Source of the DNA: an uncultured Blautia sp.
GTDB taxonomy: Bacteria; Bacillota_A; Clostridia; Lachnospirales; Lachnospiraceae
NCBI GenBank assembly: GCA_905209435.1
Contig: CAJLTE010000084.1
Location: forward strand, 1-12,838
Length of the DNA stretch: 12,838 bases
Reading direction: 5' to 3'
Part shown: piece by piece, positions 6,258 through 12,838 of the stretch
Layout: every line of letters starts with the position of its first letter
Position numbering within the stretch: the first letter of the stretch is position 1
Position numbers and translations under genes: made by a program
The notes under the pieces: model-generated
The model's input: only the letters and a program-made list of their open reading frames with translations
Told to the model about the DNA's origin: nothing
Database searches by the model: none

Positions 6258-6863
6258 ATGACAACAGATATCATTTACAGATATAAAAACCAGGTATATT
6301 TTAATATTACCAATAAATGTCCATGCAGATGCACATTCTGTATCAGAAATACAGAAGATGCCATCGGCGAGGCATCCAATCTCTGGTTTGATCACGAACC
6401 AAGTTTGGAAGAGATTTACAAAGCCATCGATGAGTTTGATTTTACAGACTGCAACGAGGTAGTTTTCTGTGGATACGGAGAACCAACCATGGCTTTGGAG
6501 AATCTGATCGAAGTAAGCAAGTATGTGAGGGAAAGATATCCATTCAGGATCAGACTGAATACGAATGGACTCTCAGATCTGATCCATAACCGTTCTACAG
6601 CAAAAGATGTCTGTCAGGCAGTGGACAGTGTATCTATCAGTTTAAATATGCCGGATGCAGTTTCCTACAATGAAGTAGTACGTCCGGCATACGGAGAGAA
6701 ATCTTTTGATGCAATGCTGAAATTTGCAAGGGATTGCAAACAGTATATCGATGATGTACGATTCACAGTTGTGGATGTGATCGGAGAGGAAAAAGTAGAG
6801 CAGAGCAAGATTGTAGCTGCACAGAATGGAATCCCGTTAAGAGTCAGAAAATATTCACCGTGA
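6258..6863 (+). CDS. Small radical SAM protein, TIGR04100/TIGR04038-like, function unknown
   Basis: A 201-residue protein with the radical SAM cluster motif CxxxCxxC at Cys21, Cys25 and Cys28 (CPCRCTFC; Cys23 is an additional cysteine). These cysteines would bind the [4Fe-4S] cluster that cleaves S-adenosylmethionine. CGYGEPT at 71-77 is the glycine-rich SAM-contact motif, and RLNTNG near 98-103 fits a following strand of the partial TIM barrel. There is no C-terminal cysteine-rich SPASM or twitch extension, so the enzyme is minimal. The start follows AAGGGA at 6245-6250. It resembles the small proteins known as TatD-associated radical SAM (TIGR04038) and TIGR04100; from memory, the latter is paired with TIGR04002 proteins, matching the upstream gene. 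No TatD gene is nearby. QueE-like activity is an alternative, but no other queuosine gene is present. Substrate and product are unknown. Confidence 0.85.
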   Translation: MTTDIIYRYKNQVYFNITNKCPCRCTFCIRNTEDAIGEASNLWFDHEPSLEEIYKAIDEFDFTDCNEVVFCGYGEPTMALENLIEVSKYVRERYPFRIRLNTNGLSDLIHNRSTAKDVCQAVDSVSISLNMPDAVSYNEVVRPAYGEKSFDAMLKFARDCKQYIDDVRFTVVDVIGEEKVEQSKIVAAQNGIPLRVRKYSP

Positions 6864-6876
6864 TAGAGGGTTACTA

Positions 6877-6920
6877 TTTATTTTCTATAGAAGTTATATG
6901 GCAATTCTATAGAAAATAAA
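6877..6920 (+). repeat. 16-bp perfect inverted repeat made of two TTCTATAGAA palindromes
   Basis: Positions 6877-6892 and 6905-6920 are exact reverse complements, separated by 12 bases. Each arm holds the self-complementary TTCTATAGAA (6883-6892 and 6905-6914), with centres 22 bp apart, about two helical turns. In RNA it would form a long AT-rich hairpin. It is followed by A-rich rather than T-rich sequence, so it is not a canonical + strand terminator. In DNA it looks like a tandem operator. Confidence 0.7.
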
Positions 6921-6956
6921 AAGAGTACTGTAATAGAATAAGCGATAAAGAGGAAA

Positions 6957-7001
6957 CGTCCGGAAAGGCAGCCAGATCATATGCTGCTTCGGGCGCTTTT
7001 C
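6957..7001 (+). terminator. Factor-independent terminator upstream of the hemA promoter
   Basis: CGTCCG (6957-6962) pairs with CGGGCG (6990-6995), one pair being G-U. Inside, GCAGC (6968-6972) pairs with GCTGC (6983-6987) around a 10-base loop. CTTTTC follows at 6996-7001, and AAA at 6954-6956 can pair with part of the T-run past one bulged C. It lies 13 bases before the -35 of the hemA promoter, so it most likely ends the kinase/S-component/radical SAM transcript. Confidence 0.65.
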
Positions 7002-7013
7002 GTGTGTTTGTAA

Positions 7014-7043
7014 TTGACATCTCAATAGGAAATGTTTTATGAT
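7014..7043 (+). promoter_or_regulatory. hemA: Sigma-A-type promoter of the hemA operon
   Basis: A perfect TTGACA (7014-7019) is followed after 18 bp by TATGAT (7038-7043, 5/6 match). Transcription would start near 7050, giving a leader of roughly 80 bases before hemA. It is the best promoter in the window and lies directly downstream of a terminator. Confidence 0.75.
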
Positions 7044-7062
7044 ATCTCTGTTGAGTATTTTG

Positions 7063-7091
7063 CAGATTGAGGGAATCTGTTATAGAATAAC
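7063..7091 (+). repeat. Two small dyads in the hemA leader
   Basis: CAGATT (7063-7068) and AATCTG (7074-7079) flank GAGGG. GTTAT (7079-7083) and ATAAC (7087-7091) flank AGA. They share base 7079 and lie in the presumed 5' untranslated leader, so they could be RNA hairpins or a regulator site. No known riboswitch is recognised. Confidence 0.35.
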
Positions 7092-7127
7092 TGCGGAAAC
7101 AGGGGATACGAAGGAGAAATAAGAATT

Positions 7128-8357
7128 ATGAGTATTTCCATGATTGGAATTGACCATAACATGGCACCGGTAGATATACGCGCGAATTTTGCGTTTACAA
7201 AGAAAAATGCCGGGGAAGCCATGGAGAAAATAAAGGATCAGAAAGGTATTTATGGATGTGTGATCCTGTCTACATGCAACAGACTGGAAGTCTGGGCAAG
7301 TGTAGATGATGACGAAGAAGTCTGTCTTTATGACTGTCTCTGTCAGTTGAAGGGAATTACAGAAGATTCCTACAGAGAATATTTTGTAGAGAGAAAGGAC
7401 CAGGAGGCAGTAGAGCATTTGTTTTATCTGACCAGTGGTCTGAAATCTCAGATTATCGGAGAGGATCAGATCCTTACCCAGGTAAAGGATGCTTTGAATC
7501 TGGCAAGAGAGAATTTTGCAGCAGATGGTGTTCTGGAAGTTTTATTCCGAATGGCAGTTACTGCAGGTAAGAGAATCAAAACAGAGGTTCCCTTTTCCCA
7601 TGGAAATCCCTCTGTGATCCATCAGGCGATAGGCTTTTTAGCAGATAACGATTATTCACTGAAAGATAAGACATGTATGGTGATCGGAAACGGTGAAATG
7701 GGAAAGGTAGCTGCACAGGCATTAAGAGAGGCTGGTGCAGATGTGACTGTAACCATTCGTCAGTACAGAAGCGGAGTCGTAAATATTCCGTTAGGCTGTA
7801 AGCGTATTAATTATGGGGAAAGAATGGAATATATATCGCAGTGTGACCTGGTGGTAAGTGCTACTGCGAGTCCGAATTATACATTAAAAGAAGAATTATT
7901 TCAGGGGATTCAGACAAAGGATGAATTAATCCTGATTGATCTGGCAGTTCCGAGAGATATCGAGCCATCTATTGGAAAAATTCAGGGAATTACGCTTTAT
8001 GATATGGACAGCTTCCGTATTAAAGAAATTCCGGCAGAACTTCAGGAAAATCTGGAGGCTGCAGGTGCCATTGTAAGAGAACAGATGGATGAATTTTTCC
8101 AATGGCTGGACGGAAGAGATCTGATCCCAAGAATTCAGGAGATCAAGGATGAAGCAGTTAATGATCTGAATTTAAGAATTGCCAAAATATTGAAGAAAAC
8201 ACCGATGGAAGAGGATGACAGACAGAATCTGGTAAAGGCGGTGGACACTGCAGCCGGAAAAGTAGTGAACAAATTAATTTTTGGTTTGCGGGACAGTCTG
8301 AATCAGGAAGCGTTTCTGGAGTGTGTGGCAGGACTGGAGAAAATATATGAAGAATAA
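7128..8357 (+). CDS. hemA: Glutamyl-tRNA reductase HemA
   Basis: First committed enzyme of C5 tetrapyrrole synthesis. It reduces glutamyl-tRNA(Glu) with NADPH to glutamate-1-semialdehyde, which HemL converts to 5-aminolevulinate. The 409-residue length is normal. Visible features: the N-terminal MIGIDHNMAPVDIR; the catalytic nucleophile Cys50 in LSTCNRLEVW; SGLKSQIIGEDQIL, the typical substrate-site signature; TAGKRIKTE before SHGNPSVIH; the nucleotide-binding segment CMVIGNGEMGKVAAQAL in the Rossmann domain; and LIDLAVPRDIEP. The C-terminal helical dimerisation domain is present. AAGGAG at 7111-7116 lies 11 bases before the ATG. It is the first gene of the operon and has its own promoter upstream. 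In many bacteria heme controls HemA stability through its N-terminus; nothing in this sequence settles whether that applies here. Confidence 0.97.
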   Translation: MSISMIGIDHNMAPVDIRANFAFTKKNAGEAMEKIKDQKGIYGCVILSTCNRLEVWASVDDDEEVCLYDCLCQLKGITEDSYREYFVERKDQEAVEHLFYLTSGLKSQIIGEDQILTQVKDALNLARENFAADGVLEVLFRMAVTAGKRIKTEVPFSHGNPSVIHQAIGFLADNDYSLKDKTCMVIGNGEMGKVAAQALREAGADVTVTIRQYRSGVVNIPLGCKRINYGERMEYISQCDLVVSATASPNYTLKEELFQGIQTKDELILIDLAVPRDIEPSIGKIQGITLYDMDSFRIKEIPAELQENLEAAGAIVREQMDEFFQWLDGRDLIPRIQEIKDEAVNDLNLRIAKILKKTPMEEDDRQNLVKAVDTAAGKVVNKLIFGLRDSLNQEAFLECVAGLEKIYEE

Positions 8358-8838
8358 GCCTTATTTTCCAATGTTTATAGATTTGTCGGATAAGAATATC
8401 GTGGTAGTGGGCGGTGGCAATATCGCTACGCGCAGGGTAAAAACTTTACTGTCATTTACCAGAAATATCCGTGTGATCGCGCCGAAAGTTACCATGGAGA
8501 TGATGGAACTTAGCAAGGCAGGTTATGTACAGTTGATCACGCGTCCTGTAAAACGTTCTGATTTTGCAATGGCGTATATGGTGATTGCTGCTACAAATGA
8601 CCGGAAATTGAATGATGAGATTCACAGGATCTGTAAGCAGGAGGGCATTTATGTCAATGTTGCCAGTGACAGAGAGCAGTGTGATTTCTATTTCCCGGGA
8701 ATTTATATGCAGGATGGACTGGTTGTTGGAATTACAGCAAGTGGTCTGGATCATAAGAAAGCACGCAGAGTAAGAGAAGAAATCCAGAAAGCATTGGAGA
8801 GAGTGGCGCAGGAAGACGAGGAGGAGAATGATGACTAA
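8347..8838 (+). CDS. Precorrin-2 dehydrogenase (SirC / CysG N-terminal-type), compact
   Basis: NAD-dependent oxidation of precorrin-2 to sirohydrochlorin, the branch metabolite for siroheme and for anaerobic cobalamin. The start at 8347 is preferred over the ATG at 8323 because GGAGA (8336-8340) is six bases upstream and MKNKPYFPMFIDLSDKNIVVVGGG is the normal family N-terminus. It overlaps hemA by 11 bases, which implies translational coupling. Visible features: Rossmann motif VVVGGGNIATRR at 19-30, AATNDRKLN with the Asp at the position of the Met8p catalytic residue, and CDFYFPGIY. The protein has 163 residues, shorter than the roughly 200 of Bacillus SirC, and ends in an acidic tail (QEDEEENDD). 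The C-terminal helical domain is therefore reduced, and metal chelatase activity is doubtful; CbiX/CbiK-type chelatases would be encoded elsewhere. Confidence 0.9.
   Translation: MKNKPYFPMFIDLSDKNIVVVGGGNIATRRVKTLLSFTRNIRVIAPKVTMEMMELSKAGYVQLITRPVKRSDFAMAYMVIAATNDRKLNDEIHRICKQEGIYVNVASDREQCDFYFPGIYMQDGLVVGITASGLDHKKARRVREEIQKALERVAQEDEEENDD
8819..8824 (+). promoter_or_regulatory. hemC: Ribosome binding site that chooses the second of two hemC ATGs
   Basis: AGGAGG is complete here. It is six bases from the ATG at 8831 but only three from the ATG at 8828, so 8831 is the likelier start, giving MTKVIIGSRES. Confidence 0.6.
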
Positions 8839-9736
8839 GGTGATCATTGGCAGCAGAGAGAGTAAACTGGCAGTTCTGCAGAGTGAAATGGTGAAGAGTT
8901 ACATAGAACAGAATAATGAAGAAAATAGTGGGCAGAAAGTATTGGTGGATATTCTGACTATGAAGACTACGGGAGATATTATTCTGGATCGTACACTTGA
9001 CAAAGTAGGCGGCAAGGGTCTGTTTGTAAAAGAACTGGACAGGGCATTGCTGGAAGGCAGAAGTAATCTTTCAGTGCACAGTCTGAAGGATATGCCGATG
9101 GAAGTGCCGGAAGAGCTTCCACTGCTGGCTTTTTCAAAGAGAGAAGACCCAAGAGATGTGCTGGTGCTTCCTGAGGGAGTAACAGAACTGAATCCGGACA
9201 AACCTCTGGGATGTTCCAGTTTAAGGAGAACCCTGCAGTTAAAGAAATTATATCCCGAAATGGAAGTAAAGAGTATCCGTGGCAATCTGCAGACAAGACT
9301 GCGTAAGCTGGATGAAGGAGAATATTCAGGACTGATCCTGGCTGCGGCAGGGCTGAAGCGTCTGGGTCTGGAGAAAAGGATCAGCAGGTATTTTACACCG
9401 GATGAGATGATTCCCGCAGCAGGGCAGGGAATTCTGGCAGTGCAGGGACGTAAGGATCAGGAGTATTCTTATCTGGATGGATACTGTGACAGAGATGCAT
9501 GGATTGCAGGAAGTGCAGAACGTGCATATGTGAGATATCTGGACGGAGGATGTTCCTCGCCGGTAGCTGCATTTGCAGAAGTCAATGGAGAGGAGATCTT
9601 TATCCGTGGTTTGTATTACAGTGAAGCAACAGGAAAATGGATCACAGGGCAGATAAAAGGTGCTGCAGATGATGGGGAGAAACTAGGAATTTCTCTTGCA
9701 AAGCAGCTAAAAGATGACTGTGAGAGGGGAGAATAG
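8831..9736 (+). CDS. hemC: Hydroxymethylbilane synthase (porphobilinogen deaminase) HemC
   Basis: Polymerises four porphobilinogens into the linear hydroxymethylbilane, using a covalently bound dipyrromethane primer. The 301-residue length is usual. Visible features: IGSRESKLAVLQ at the N-terminus, GGKGLFVKELD at 60-70, VHSLKDMP with the catalytic Asp87, CSSLRRTLQLK with the pyrrole-binding arginines, IRGNLQTRLRKLD at 149-161, and the cofactor-attachment Cys241 in LDGGCSSPVAAF. The start overlaps the end of sirC by eight bases; an ATG three bases earlier (8828) is also possible. The cobA-hemD fusion starts two bases after the stop, so the operon is tightly packed and its genes are surely cotranscribed. 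Confidence 0.97.
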   Translation: MTKVIIGSRESKLAVLQSEMVKSYIEQNNEENSGQKVLVDILTMKTTGDIILDRTLDKVGGKGLFVKELDRALLEGRSNLSVHSLKDMPMEVPEELPLLAFSKREDPRDVLVLPEGVTELNPDKPLGCSSLRRTLQLKKLYPEMEVKSIRGNLQTRLRKLDEGEYSGLILAAAGLKRLGLEKRISRYFTPDEMIPAAGQGILAVQGRKDQEYSYLDGYCDRDAWIAGSAERAYVRYLDGGCSSPVAAFAEVNGEEIFIRGLYYSEATGKWITGQIKGAADDGEKLGISLAKQLKDDCERGE

Positions 9737-9738
9737 AA

Positions 9739-11247
9739 ATGGCAGTTGGTAAAGTTTGGCTGGTTGGTGCAGGACCGGGAGACATTGGACTCTTTACATT
9801 AAAGGGTGAAGCAGTTCTGCAGCAGGCAGATGTAGTGGTATATGACAGTCTGGTAGGTGAGGGGGTCCTTGCAAGAATCCCGGAGCATGCAAGACTGATC
9901 AATGTAGGAAAAAGAGCAAGCCATCATACCATGGTGCAGGAAGATATTAATAAGGTTCTTCTGGAGGAAGCGCAGAAAGGAAATAAAGTTGTCAGACTTA
10001 AAGGCGGTGATCCGTTTCTTTTTGGCAGAGGCGGTGAAGAACTGGAGCTTCTTTCCGAAAATGGTATTCCGTATGAGATCGTACCGGGAGTAACTTCTCC
10101 GATCTCTGTTCCGGCTTATAATGGAATTCCGGTAACCCACAGAGATTTCTGCTCTTCCCTGCATATTATTACAGGACATAAACGTGCAGGGCAGGCGTAT
10201 GATATTGATTTCAGAGCACTGACCCAGACCAAAGGAACTCTGGTGTTCCTGATGGGGATTGCTGCATTGGAAGATATCTGTAACGGACTTCTTGCAGGCG
10301 GCATGGATCCGGATATGCCTGCAGCGGTTCTTCAGAAAGGAACTACAGCAGGACAGAAGCGGGTGGTTGCGACAGTAAGCACTCTGAAAGCAGAAGTAGA
10401 CAGACAGGGAATTGAAACACCGGCTATCATTGTTGTAGGAAAGGTGTGTTCACTGGCGGATAGATTTGCCTGGTATGAGAAGCTTCCGCTGGCAGGCTGG
10501 AAAGTGCTGGTGACGAGACCGAGACAGCATATTTCCAAGACAGCAGATCTGCTCCGCAAGAAAGGGGCAGAGGTGCTGGAACTGCCGTCTATCTGTACAG
10601 TGCCTGTAGAGGATAACAGCAGATTGCATGAGGCGTTTGAAAAACTGGATACTTATCAGTGGATCATCTTCACAAGTCCGGCAGGTGTGGAAATCTTTTT
10701 TGATGAAATGGACAGAAAAGAGCTGGATGTGCGCAGTCTGGGACAGGCGAAAATTGCGGTGATCGGTGAGGGCACGAAAAAGAAATTGAAAGAGCATCAT
10801 CTTTTGGCAGATTTTATTCCGAGTGTGTATGACGGAGATACTCTTGGGGCAGAGCTTGCAAAAATGCTGCAGGGAAATGAGAAGATTCTGATCCCGAGAG
10901 CAGAGGCAGGAAATAAGAAGCTGAAAGAATTGTTAGAGCAGGCAGGTGCGAAAATAGACGATATTGCTACTTACACGACCCGATATGAAAAGAGCAGACT
11001 GATCGATGAGAAGAAAGAATTCGAAACAGGAAGTGTGGATTGTGTTGTGTTTACCAGTGCTTCTACAGTAAAAGGCTTTGTGGAGGGAACTCCTGGACTT
11101 GATTATACAGCTGTAAAGGCTGCATGTATCGGAAAGCAGACGAAAGCTGCAGCAGATGCATATGGAATGCAGACGCGGATGGCTAAGAAAGCAACTATTG
11201 AAAGCCTGATCGAATTAGTGGAAGATATGAAACAGGAAAATTGTTGA
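9739..11247 (+). CDS. Fused uroporphyrinogen-III C-methyltransferase / uroporphyrinogen-III synthase (CobA-HemD)
   Basis: A two-domain enzyme of 502 residues. Residues 1 to about 245 form the S-adenosylmethionine-dependent methyltransferase (CobA/SUMT) that makes precorrin-2: VGAGPGD at 9-15, [18 protein letters not shown] at 84-101, [19 protein letters not shown] at 124-135, ITGH at 144-147, and ETPAIIVVG before the linker. Residues about 251-502 form the HemD synthase that closes hydroxymethylbilane to uroporphyrinogen [49 protein letters not shown], and [12 protein letters not shown]. The two halves catalyse consecutive reactions, so the fusion may channel the unstable uroporphyrinogen III towards precorrin-2. 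The fusion is known from other clostridia and is not unique. GGGGAG precedes the ATG. Both domains look complete. Confidence 0.96.
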   Translation: MAVGKVWLVGAGPGDIGLFTLKGEAVLQQADVVVYDSLVGEGVLARIPEHARLINVGKRASHHTMVQEDINKVLLEEAQKGNKVVRLKGGDPFLFGRGGEELELLSENGIPYEIVPGVTSPISVPAYNGIPVTHRDFCSSLHIITGHKRAGQAYDIDFRALTQTKGTLVFLMGIAALEDICNGLLAGGMDPDMPAAVLQKGTTAGQKRVVATVSTLKAEVDRQGIETPAIIVVGKVCSLADRFAWYEKLPLAGWKVLVTRPRQHISKTADLLRKKGAEVLELPSICTVPVEDNSRLHEAFEKLDTYQWIIFTSPAGVEIFFDEMDRKELDVRSLGQAKIAVIGEGTKKKLKEHHLLADFIPSVYDGDTLGAELAKMLQGNEKILIPRAEAGNKKLKELLEQAGAKIDDIATYTTRYEKSRLIDEKKEFETGSVDCVVFTSASTVKGFVEGTPGLDYTAVKAACIGKQTKAAADAYGMQTRMAKKATIESLIELVEDMKQENC

Positions 11248-11271
11248 TAATATAAAAGGAGCGAAAGAGAC

Positions 11272-12255
11272 ATGGATTTAATTCAGAGACCAAGAAGATT
11301 AAGAGGCAGTGAAAAGCTGAGAAAAATGGTAAGAGAGACAAGGATGGACAAGTCTTCCCTTATTTATCCCTTATTTGTAAAAGAGGGAACAGGGATTGAA
11401 GAAGAAATCCCGTCCATGGAAGGACAGTACCGTTACAGCGTAGACCGTCTTCCGTTTGAACTGGAACGTCTGCAGAATGCCGGTGTAAATAACATCATGT
11501 TGTTCGGTATTCCGGATCATAAAGACGAAGTGGGAAGCGGGGCATACGATCCAAACGGAATTGTGCAGAAAGCTTTAAGAGAGGCAAAGAAACAATTTCC
11601 GGATATGTACTATATTACTGATGTATGTATGTGTGAGTATACTTCTCACGGTCACTGCGGAGTGCTCTGCGGTCATGATGTAAATAATGATGCAACACTG
11701 GAATTACTGGCTAAGACAGCTGTTTCTCATGTAGAGGCAGGTGCAGATATGGTTGCACCGTCTGATATGATGGACGGACGTGTACGTGCCATCCGTGAGG
11801 CACTGGATGCAAACGGACATTATGAAGCACCGATCATGTCTTATGCTGTAAAATATGCGTCTGCATTCTACGGACCATTCCGTGATGCAGCAGGTTCTGC
11901 ACCGTCCTTTGGTGATAGAAAGAGTTACCAGATGGATTTCCATAACAGAAGAGAGGGCATGAAAGAGGCTCTGACAGATGTGGAAGAGGGAGCAGATATC
12001 ATTATGGTAAAACCTGCCATGTCTTATCTGGATATGGTTTCAGAGGTTTCCAAGGCAGTAAATGTACCGGTTGCTACCTACAGTGTAAGTGGTGAGTATG
12101 CAATGGTAAAAGCTGCAGCAAAGATGGGATGGATTGAAGAAGAACGTATCATGTGTGAGATGGCAGTCAGTGCTTATCGCGCAGGTGCACAGATCTATCT
12201 GACTTATTATGCAAAAGAACTTGCGAAATGCATGGATGAAGGGAGAATCGGCTGA
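11272..12255 (+). CDS. hemB: Porphobilinogen synthase (5-aminolevulinate dehydratase) HemB
   Basis: Condenses two 5-aminolevulinates to porphobilinogen. The 327-residue length is normal. The catalytic lysines are visible: Lys194 in [16 protein letters not shown] and the Schiff-base Lys247 in [12 protein letters not shown]. The metal site is the cysteine-rich type, with Cys119, Cys121 and Cys129 in [14 protein letters not shown], so it should be a zinc enzyme rather than the aspartate-rich magnesium type. The N-terminal arm [18 protein letters not shown] and [15 protein letters not shown] are also typical. AAGGAG lies 11 bases before the ATG, after a 24-base gap from the cobA-hemD stop. The stop overlaps the first base of the hemL ATG (TGATG), implying coupled translation. 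HemB acts before HemC although its gene comes later in the operon. Confidence 0.98.
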   Translation: MDLIQRPRRLRGSEKLRKMVRETRMDKSSLIYPLFVKEGTGIEEEIPSMEGQYRYSVDRLPFELERLQNAGVNNIMLFGIPDHKDEVGSGAYDPNGIVQKALREAKKQFPDMYYITDVCMCEYTSHGHCGVLCGHDVNNDATLELLAKTAVSHVEAGADMVAPSDMMDGRVRAIREALDANGHYEAPIMSYAVKYASAFYGPFRDAAGSAPSFGDRKSYQMDFHNRREGMKEALTDVEEGADIIMVKPAMSYLDMVSEVSKAVNVPVATYSVSGEYAMVKAAAKMGWIEEERIMCEMAVSAYRAGAQIYLTYYAKELAKCMDEGRIG

Positions 12256-12838
12256 TGGGTTTATCAGAGGAATTATTTGACAGAGCAGTGAAAGTGATCC
12301 CGGGCGGTGTGAACAGTCCGGTACGTGCTTACGGTCCGATCGGTATGGCACCGAGATTTATCGACCGTGCAGACGGATGTTATATTTATGATGTTGAGGG
12401 AAATGAGTATATAGATTATATTGATTCCTGGGGACCGATGATCCTGGGACATAATTTCCCGGAAGTTAAGGAAAGTGTGCTGAAGGCATGTGAAAAAGGT
12501 TTGAGCTTCGGCTGTGCAACCGCAATTGAAGTAGAGATGGCGGAGTTCATTTGCAATCATATTCCACATGTGGATATGGTGCGTATGGTAAATTCCGGTA
12601 CAGAGGCTGTTATGAGTGCTGTTCGTGTTGCCAGAGGGTTTACAGGAAAGAATAAGATTATTAAGTTTGCGGGATGCTATCATGGACACAGCGATGCTAT
12701 GCTGGTTAGTGCAGGTTCCGGTGTGATGACAAGTGGTGTACCTGACAGTGCCGGTGTACCGAAAGGATGTACAGAGGATACTATGACTGCTGTTTATAAT
12801 GACCTGGACAGTGTACGTGCGCTGATGGAGCAGGCTGA
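12255..12838 (+). CDS. hemL: Glutamate-1-semialdehyde 2,1-aminomutase HemL, 3' end missing
   Basis: PLP- (or PMP-) dependent enzyme that moves the amino group of glutamate-1-semialdehyde, the HemA product, to give 5-aminolevulinate. The frame begins with the ATG at 12255, sharing one base with the hemB stop, and stays open to the window end: 194 codons of about 425 expected. Visible features: [25 protein letters not shown], the family's N-terminal signature; [10 protein letters not shown] at 57-66; [16 protein letters not shown] at 113-128, where GTEA binds the cofactor phosphate; and [11 protein letters not shown] at 137-147. The catalytic lysine lies beyond the window. GGGAG at 12241-12245 is nine bases upstream. 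A general class III aminotransferase is excluded by the [10 protein letters not shown] and CYHGHSD motifs and by the position beside hemB. Confidence 0.97.
   Translation, partial: MGLSEELFDRAVKVIPGGVNSPVRAYGPIGMAPRFIDRADGCYIYDVEGNEYIDYIDSWGPMILGHNFPEVKESVLKACEKGLSFGCATAIEVEMAEFICNHIPHVDMVRMVNSGTEAVMSAVRVARGFTGKNKIIKFAGCYHGHSDAMLVSAGSGVMTSGVPDSAGVPKGCTEDTMTAVYNDLDSVRALMEQA

Noticed and set aside
6877..6920. Reading the 16-bp inverted repeat as insertion-sequence or MITE ends
   Set aside because: The arms are only 12 bases apart with nothing between them, and no target-site duplication is seen.
1..12838. CRISPR arrays, tRNA or rRNA genes, phage or transposase genes
   Set aside because: No regularly spaced repeats, no recognisable tRNA or rRNA sequence and no mobile-element proteins were found on either strand.

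Overview
The window reads as chromosomal DNA of an anaerobic, gut-type member of the Clostridia, most likely Lachnospiraceae. The grounds are moderate GC, strong AGGAGG-type ribosome binding sites, the anaerobic (cbi-type) cobalamin genes, and a clostridial hemA-sirC-hemC-cobA/hemD-hemB-hemL cluster. This assignment is inference from gene content and style; no marker gene is present. All recognised genes lie on the + strand, and all appear intact except the two cut by the window edges.

Region 1 (1-4401) is the late part of an adenosylcobalamin operon: cbiB (5' end cut off), cobD, cbiP/cobQ and cbiC. CobD makes the aminopropanol phosphate that CbiB attaches to adenosylcobyric acid, the product of CbiP. 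CbiC performs the ring methyl migration that gives cobyrinic acid.

Region 2 (4402-6863) is a different kind of unit: a 316-bp AT-rich spacer with possible regulatory structure, then a PdxK/PdxY-like kinase, a small six-helix ECF-transporter S component (TIGR04002-like) and a small radical SAM protein (TIGR04100/TIGR04038-like). The substrate of the S component and the reaction of the radical SAM enzyme cannot be read from the sequence. Related hairpins lie just before and just after the S-component gene. This trio is the best candidate for an undescribed system in the window.

Region 3 (6864-12838) opens with a 264-bp regulatory spacer holding a 16-bp perfect inverted repeat built from two copies of a 10-bp palindrome, a factor-independent terminator and a strong sigma-A-type promoter. 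The C5 tetrapyrrole operon follows: hemA, sirC, hemC, a cobA-hemD fusion, hemB and hemL (cut off at the 3' end). Together these convert glutamyl-tRNA to uroporphyrinogen III, then to precorrin-2 and sirohydrochlorin, the precursor consumed by the cobalamin genes of region 1. No later heme gene is visible, so within this window the pathway points to B12 and siroheme rather than heme.

Two enzymes at opposite ends of the window, CobD and HemL, need pyridoxal 5'-phosphate. That gives a speculative reason for a vitamin B6-type kinase to sit between the two operons.
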